Below are positions 22,349 through 25,904 of a stretch of DNA of 25,904 bases, piece after piece (the first letter of the stretch is position 1; each line of letters opens with the position of its first letter). A program made the position numbers and the translations under genes. The notes beneath the pieces are model-generated. The model saw nothing but the letters and a program-made list of their open reading frames with translations, was not told the origin of the DNA and did not search any database. Source of the stretch: an uncultured Bacilli bacterium (GTDB lineage: Bacteria; Bacillota_I; Bacilli_A; RF39; UBA660); assembly GCA_934086775.1 (NCBI GenBank), contig CAKOIJ010000012.1, positions 1 through 25,904 on the forward strand, read 5' to 3'.

Positions 22349-23149
22349 ATGCTTCATAAATTTATGTCAATTGATCCGGTTAGACTAGCTTTATATGCTA
22401 CTATAATGACATGGCTTTTTACTTTACTAGGGTCAGCTGTAGTTATTTTTTTTAAAAAAGTTAATAAAACTGTGATGGATTCTATGTTAGGAGTTGCTTC
22501 TGGTGTTATGATAGCTGCCAGCTTTTGGAGTTTATTAGAACCAGGTATTGAAAGAGCTGCACTTAAGGGTCAAATACCTTGGCTTATAGCTTCTTTAGGT
22601 TTTATTAGTGGTACTTTATTAATTATTTTAAGTGATAAAATAGTTAATAAAGTTACAAAAAAATTTGATAATGCAAGTAAAAGTAAATTAAATAGGATAT
22701 TAATGTTAATAATCAGTATTACTGTTCATAATATTCCAGAGGGATTAGCTGTTGGTCTTGCATTTGGAGGACTTAAAGGTAACCTTACAGAACCTCTTTT
22801 AATGGGTGCATTCTTGTTTGCACTTGGTATTGGTATTCAAAATTTTCCTGAAGGCGCTGCTGTTAGTTTACCTTTAAGAAGAGAAGGGTATTCAAGGAAA
22901 AAAGCATTTTTTATAGGCCAGCTTAGTGGATTCGTAGAACCGATTGCTGGCGTAATAGGCGCATTACTTGTTATAAAAATTGAAAGTATATTACCATTTT
23001 TCCTATGCTTTGCCGCAGGTGCTATGATATTTGTTGTTATAAGAGAATTAATACCAGAGAGTCAAAATAATAGTAATAAAAATTTAATAACTTTCTTTAC
23101 TATTTTAGGTTTTGTTATCATGATGGTTCTTGATGTTGGATTAGGATAG
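22349..23149 (+). CDS. ZIP-family divalent metal transporter (GufA-like)
   Basis: ZIP proteins import Zn2+ or other divalent metals into the cytoplasm. The two metal-site helices are clear: HNIPEGLAVG and NFPEGAAVS, the HxxxE/NxxPEG motifs of helices 4 and 5. About eight membrane helices fit the 266-residue length, with a lysine-rich loop after helix 3 (KVTKKFDNASKSKLN) and a conserved PLRREG loop. This layout matches the GufA subfamily, which includes bacterial zinc transporters. I prefer ATG 22349 to ATG 22334 because GAGGTGG at 22336-22342 is a good ribosome-binding site 6 nt before the former. It follows the esterase after a terminator and has no clear promoter. Confidence 0.93.
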   Translation: MLHKFMSIDPVRLALYATIMTWLFTLLGSAVVIFFKKVNKTVMDSMLGVASGVMIAASFWSLLEPGIERAALKGQIPWLIASLGFISGTLLIILSDKIVNKVTKKFDNASKSKLNRILMLIISITVHNIPEGLAVGLAFGGLKGNLTEPLLMGAFLFALGIGIQNFPEGAAVSLPLRREGYSRKKAFFIGQLSGFVEPIAGVIGALLVIKIESILPFFLCFAAGAMIFVVIRELIPESQNNSNKNLITFFTILGFVIMMVLDVGLG

Positions 23150-23170
23150 AGATTTTTCTCTATTTTTTTT
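23147..23170 (+). terminator. Intrinsic terminator overlapping the stop codon
   Basis: TAGAGA at 23147-23152, beginning with the TAG stop itself, pairs with TCTCTA at 23157-23162, followed by eight Ts. Confidence 0.88.
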
Positions 23171-23230
23171 ATGCTCTATATGATAACTTTTTCCAAGCCA
23201 CTAACAAATTATAGATACAGAAAAAATTTT

Positions 23231-23259
23231 TTGACAAAAAAATCAGCCTTTAGTATAAT
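23231..23259 (+). promoter_or_regulatory. Consensus sigma-A promoter
   Basis: TTGACA at 23231-23236 and TATAAT at 23254-23259 with a 17-bp spacer: a perfect match to consensus, the strongest promoter in the window. The start near 23266 falls directly at GAAGGAAG. Confidence 0.93.
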
Positions 23260-23283
23260 TAATTTGAAGGAAGTTGAAGTTAA

Positions 23284-24717
23284 ATGATTATTTTATCATA
23301 TGTTTTATTATTTATATCTAACTTGCTAATAACTGTAAGTTATTATGTTAAAGGTGTTTTGCTTGAAGTTAATCTCTATGAGTTAATTTATTATTTTACA
23401 AATGACAAATCAGGTCCAGGTAATGGCACAGTTATTTTTACAGCAATTTTAAATTGTCTATGGGTTTTTCTTCTTATATCAGTATTAATATTGTTAATTC
23501 TACTAATTGTTAAAAAGTATAAACCAACTATATTTAATAAATTCTTATTTATTTTATCAATTTGTTTATTTGTTTTTAGTTTATTCCTAGTTATTAGAGT
23601 TTCTAAGACTGATAGTTATTTATATAATAAATTCAAGAATAGTGATATTTACGATAAATATTATGTTGATGCAAACAAAGTAAACATAAGTTTTCCTAAT
23701 AAGAAAAGGAATCTAATATTAATATACCTTGAAAGTATGGAAAGTTCTCTTTTTTCAAAAGATAACGGAGGTACCTTTAAAAGCTCTAGGATACCAGAAC
23801 TTGAAGATATTGCTTTAAAAAACACTAATTTTTCAAATAGTAATAAACTAGGTGGAGGTTTAAACACTACAGTATCAAGTTTTACAATGGCATCTTTAGT
23901 TGCATCATCAAGCGGAACTCCTGTTGATATTAATCTCTTCAGAGGATATAGTGAGAAAAGACAAATATTACCAAGTACTAGAACTTTAGGTGATATACTT
24001 TATGATAATGGGTATAACCTTAAAGTAGTGCAAGGTACTGAGATTGAATTTGCTGGAACAGATCTTTATTATAAAAAGCATGGAAATTATGATATTGTCG
24101 ATTACAATAAGATGTTAAAGAAAGGCTATATTAAAGAGGGATACATCAAATGGTGGGGTGTTGAAGATAAGAAACTTTATGAATTTGCTAAAAAAGAAAT
24201 AATTGAACTTTCTAAAGATAATAAACCATTCTCTGTCACTATGTTTACCATGGACACACATTTTCCTAATGGATATTTAGATCCATCTTGTGATAAAAAG
24301 TTTGATGATAAACTTTCAAATGTATATAGTTGTGCATCCAAAATGGCATATGATTTTATTGAATGGATAAAACAGCAAGACTTTTATCAAGACACAACTA
24401 TAGTTCTTCTAGGAGATCATTTAACTATGCAGAACTCTTACTATAAAGATTATAAAGATTATAATAGAACAATATACAATGCTTTTATAAATTCTAAAAT
24501 AAATAAAAAAAATAATAAAAATCGCGAATTTAATAATTTTGATCTTTATCCTACTATTTTAGCTAGCATTGGAGCTAATATTGAAGGAGATAAATTAGGT
24601 TTTGGTACTAATCTATATAGCCAAGAAAAGACTTTATCTGAAGAAATAGGTAGTGATACTCTTGAACTAGAACTTTTAAAAAAATCAAAATATTACGAAA
24701 AAACTATTTTAAAATAG
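23284..24717 (+). CDS. LtaS/OpgB-like phosphoglycerol transferase (sulfatase family)
   Basis: Three membrane helices (about residues 2-25, 50-75 and 83-105) are followed by an extracellular alkaline-phosphatase/sulfatase-type domain. The metal-binding Glu150 lies in YLESMESS; the likely nucleophile is Thr195 or Thr196 in GLNTTVSS; TMDTHFP and LLGDH (Asp378, His379) supply further metal ligands; FDLYPTILASIGA closes the domain. Such enzymes move sn-glycerol-1-phosphate from phosphatidylglycerol to a glycan or growing lipoteichoic acid. At 477 residues and with three rather than five helices it is shorter than LtaS (about 650), closer to OpgB-like transferases, so the acceptor is uncertain. It has a consensus promoter and shares the envelope-lipid neighbourhood with the next two genes. 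Confidence 0.9.
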   Translation: MIILSYVLLFISNLLITVSYYVKGVLLEVNLYELIYYFTNDKSGPGNGTVIFTAILNCLWVFLLISVLILLILLIVKKYKPTIFNKFLFILSICLFVFSLFLVIRVSKTDSYLYNKFKNSDIYDKYYVDANKVNISFPNKKRNLILIYLESMESSLFSKDNGGTFKSSRIPELEDIALKNTNFSNSNKLGGGLNTTVSSFTMASLVASSSGTPVDINLFRGYSEKRQILPSTRTLGDILYDNGYNLKVVQGTEIEFAGTDLYYKKHGNYDIVDYNKMLKKGYIKEGYIKWWGVEDKKLYEFAKKEIIELSKDNKPFSVTMFTMDTHFPNGYLDPSCDKKFDDKLSNVYSCASKMAYDFIEWIKQQDFYQDTTIVLLGDHLTMQNSYYKDYKDYNRTIYNAFINSKINKKNNKNREFNNFDLYPTILASIGANIEGDKLGFGTNLYSQEKTLSEEIGSDTLELELLKKSKYYEKTILK

Positions 24718-24725
24718 TTTTTTTT
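24698..24725 (+). terminator. Palindromic intrinsic terminator
   Basis: AAAAAACTATTTT at 24698-24710 mirrors AAAATAGTTTTTT at 24711-24723. The TAG at 24715-24717 is the stop codon, so the hairpin straddles it, and Ts continue to 24725. Confidence 0.85.
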
Positions 24726-24727
24726 GA

Positions 24728-24733
24728 TATAAT
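24728..24733 (+). promoter_or_regulatory. Extended -10 box before the CDP-alcohol transferase gene
   Basis: TATAAT at 24728-24733 preceded by TGA (TGn extension). The start would be near 24740, leaving about 17 nt to ATG 24757. It abuts the preceding terminator. Confidence 0.55.
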
Positions 24734-24756
24734 TGTTTATAGAAAAGAGTGATGCT

Positions 24757-25380
24757 ATGAAAAAATTAAAACCAATTGGGGTTTATAGAAAATGTGATTG
24801 GGTTACCATGACAGGGACTGCTTCTGCTATATGTGGTATAATTTTAACTCTCAATGGTAAAACAATGTATGCTGTATTTTGTTTAATATTTTCTGCTATT
24901 TGTGATGCCTTTGATGGAGTTGTTGCTAGAAAATTCAAGTGTTTAAAAGATTTTGAGGTATATGGTGTAGAACTTGATTCACTTAATGATGCAGTTGCAT
25001 TTGGCATTCTCCCAATGATGATAACACTGAATATATGTCCTAGTAGTATTTGGCTTTACATTATTTGTGTTTTCTTCTCAATTGCCGGAATAATTAGATT
25101 AGCTTATTTTAATATGCTAACTACAACTAAAAAAGGAGATTCAAAAGAATTTGTTGGATTGCCAATAACTGCAAGCGCTATAGTAGTGCCTATGGTTTAC
25201 TTTATCACATTTTTAGTTGGTAAAGAATATAGAGATATTGTTTTTCCAATTACACTTCTAATTACAGGGATTTTATTTATAAGTCCTTTTAAACTAAAAA
25301 AGCCAACTAACAGAGAAAAAGCTTTTTTAGCTATACTTGGAATTATATCTGTAATAATAGTTTTATTAAAAATGTTTTAG
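24757..25380 (+). CDS. CDP-alcohol phosphatidyltransferase, probably phosphatidylserine synthase
   Basis: The enzyme condenses CDP-diacylglycerol with an alcohol, here most likely serine. The catalytic motif is visible as CDAFDGVVAR, followed by YGVELDSLNDAVAFG; the D-G-AR and G-xxx-D-xxx-D elements match, and DSLxDxxAFG is typical of PssA rather than PgsA. The gap between AR and G is eleven residues instead of the usual eight, a small insertion. About six membrane helices fit 207 residues. The frame opens at TTG 24733, but ATG 24757 follows GAGTGAT at good spacing. It lies between a phosphoglycerol transferase and a TagO-type gene, so this is an envelope-lipid cluster. Confidence 0.88.
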   Translation: MKKLKPIGVYRKCDWVTMTGTASAICGIILTLNGKTMYAVFCLIFSAICDAFDGVVARKFKCLKDFEVYGVELDSLNDAVAFGILPMMITLNICPSSIWLYIICVFFSIAGIIRLAYFNMLTTTKKGDSKEFVGLPITASAIVVPMVYFITFLVGKEYRDIVFPITLLITGILFISPFKLKKPTNREKAFLAILGIISVIIVLLKMF

Positions 25381-25544
25381 TTATAAAGTCATTTTATTAA
25401 TCTTTTTTTGTATGAATATTCACCACCAGTTAAAATCATAAAGAAAGAATTAAAATACTATTTTACATTTTGGCTCAACTATTGAAATTAGATTGTAATT
25501 TGTAAATATGTTATAAATATAATGACTGATGATTTAAAATGTAG

Positions 25545-25550
25545 TATAAT
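25545..25550 (+). promoter_or_regulatory. -10 box before the TagO/WecA-type gene
   Basis: Consensus TATAAT with a weak ATGACT 17 bp upstream at 25522-25527. The remaining 160 bp back to the previous stop hold no supported gene. Confidence 0.45.
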
Positions 25551-25569
25551 TAATAATGAGGTATATTTT

Positions 25570-25904
25570 ATGAATTTTATGGTAAATGGTCACAATGTTT
25601 TTTTAGTAGTCTTTGTAACCTTTCTGACATCGACTTTGTTTACTTATTTAGTAAAAAAAGTCGCGATTAATAGGAATATTTTGGACATTCCTAATTCAAG
25701 AAGTGCACATAGTAAACCTGTTCCTTTACTTGGTGGGATTGGCATATTTTTAGGGTTTCTCTTTGGTTTTATAATTTTTGGGAATAGGAATTCGCTTATG
25801 ATATCTATTTTGATAGCTTCTTTCCTTATACTTTTACTAGGTATTTTTGATGATATTAAACCTATACCAGCTAAGTATAAATTTTTTATACATATATTAG
25901 TTGC
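25570..25904 (+). CDS. Undecaprenyl-phosphate sugar-1-phosphate transferase (TagO/WecA type), 3' truncated
   Basis: The frame opens at ATG 25570, after TGAGG at 25557-25561, and stays open to the window edge, giving 111 residues of a protein usually near 350. A first membrane helix is followed by ILDIPNSRSAHSKPVPLLGG, the characteristic loop of the WecA/TagO/MraY-like glycosyltransferase family 4. Further helices lead to LGIFDDIKPIPAKYKF, with the Asp-Asp pair that binds magnesium and the lipid phosphate. These enzymes start teichoic acid or capsule synthesis by loading GlcNAc-1-phosphate or a similar sugar on undecaprenyl phosphate. The LCP-PASTA protein upstream could later attach such a polymer to the wall; the pairing is inference. 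Confidence 0.9.
   Translation, partial: MNFMVNGHNVFLVVFVTFLTSTLFTYLVKKVAINRNILDIPNSRSAHSKPVPLLGGIGIFLGFLFGFIIFGNRNSLMISILIASFLILLLGIFDDIKPIPAKYKFFIHILV

Noticed and set aside
25368..25408. A possible terminator after the CDP-alcohol transferase gene
   Set aside because: The AAAATG/CATTTT stem is only six AT-rich pairs, with a long loop and no T tract directly after it.

Overview
The window is about 26 kb of a very AT-rich genome with densely packed genes, strong AGGAGG-type ribosome-binding sites, sigma-A-type promoters (for example TTGACA-N17-TATAAT at 23231-23259) and short intrinsic terminators. The gene content (LCP protein with PASTA, YtxH, TagO/WecA-type transferase, LtaS-like phosphoglycerol transferase, SH3/glucosaminidase, LysM) points to a monoderm Bacillota. 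The low GC, tiny intergenic gaps and unusual surface-protein repeats fit an uncultured, probably host-associated Bacilli lineage (RF39-like). That placement is inference; no marker gene fixes it. All 22 stop codons in the window are TAA or TAG, none TGA.

Left part, 1-17313: a cell-surface region. It opens with the 3' part of a secreted protein carrying 73-residue tandem repeats, then a membrane-anchored SGNH hydrolase with a Listeria-Bacteroides repeat. Next comes the most notable block, 2650-8117: a secreted SH3-glucosaminidase ending in a two-loop dockerin, immediately followed by a membrane-anchored protein with a cohesin-like domain, followed by an LCP protein with a C-terminal PASTA domain. 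I read this as a miniature cohesin-dockerin system that may dock a peptidoglycan hydrolase on the cell's own membrane. Then follow an anchored protein of unknown function overlapping a cysteine-less thioredoxin-fold protein, a PMCA-type Ca2+ P-type ATPase, a convergent small helical protein, a four-helix membrane protein, an anchored CxxC thioredoxin, a large exported protein of unknown function, a double-LysM protein and a polytopic protein with a large outer beta domain.

Middle, 17326-19441: tRNA-Cys(GCA) inside a clean promoter/terminator unit, with an imperfect inverted repeat over its promoter, then a small exported protein and glyA (serine hydroxymethyltransferase). Isoleucine codon choice shifts here from ATA-dominated on the left to ATT-dominated on the right.

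Right part, 19491-25904: a 33-bp tandem repeat array directly in front of an AAA_14/DUF4143 ATPase gene, a convergent ytxH-like gene, a 30-bp palindrome in the divergent ytxH/esterase intergenic region, an alpha/beta-hydrolase, a ZIP metal transporter, and an envelope-lipid run: LtaS-like phosphoglycerol transferase, phosphatidylserine synthase-like CDP-alcohol transferase, and a TagO/WecA-type transferase cut by the window edge. Several promoters place the predicted transcription start only about 10-20 nt before the start codon, and many terminator hairpins overlap stop codons, so expression signals are unusually compact. No gene-free stretch exceeds 300 bases. I saw no insertion sequence, phage module or CRISPR array.
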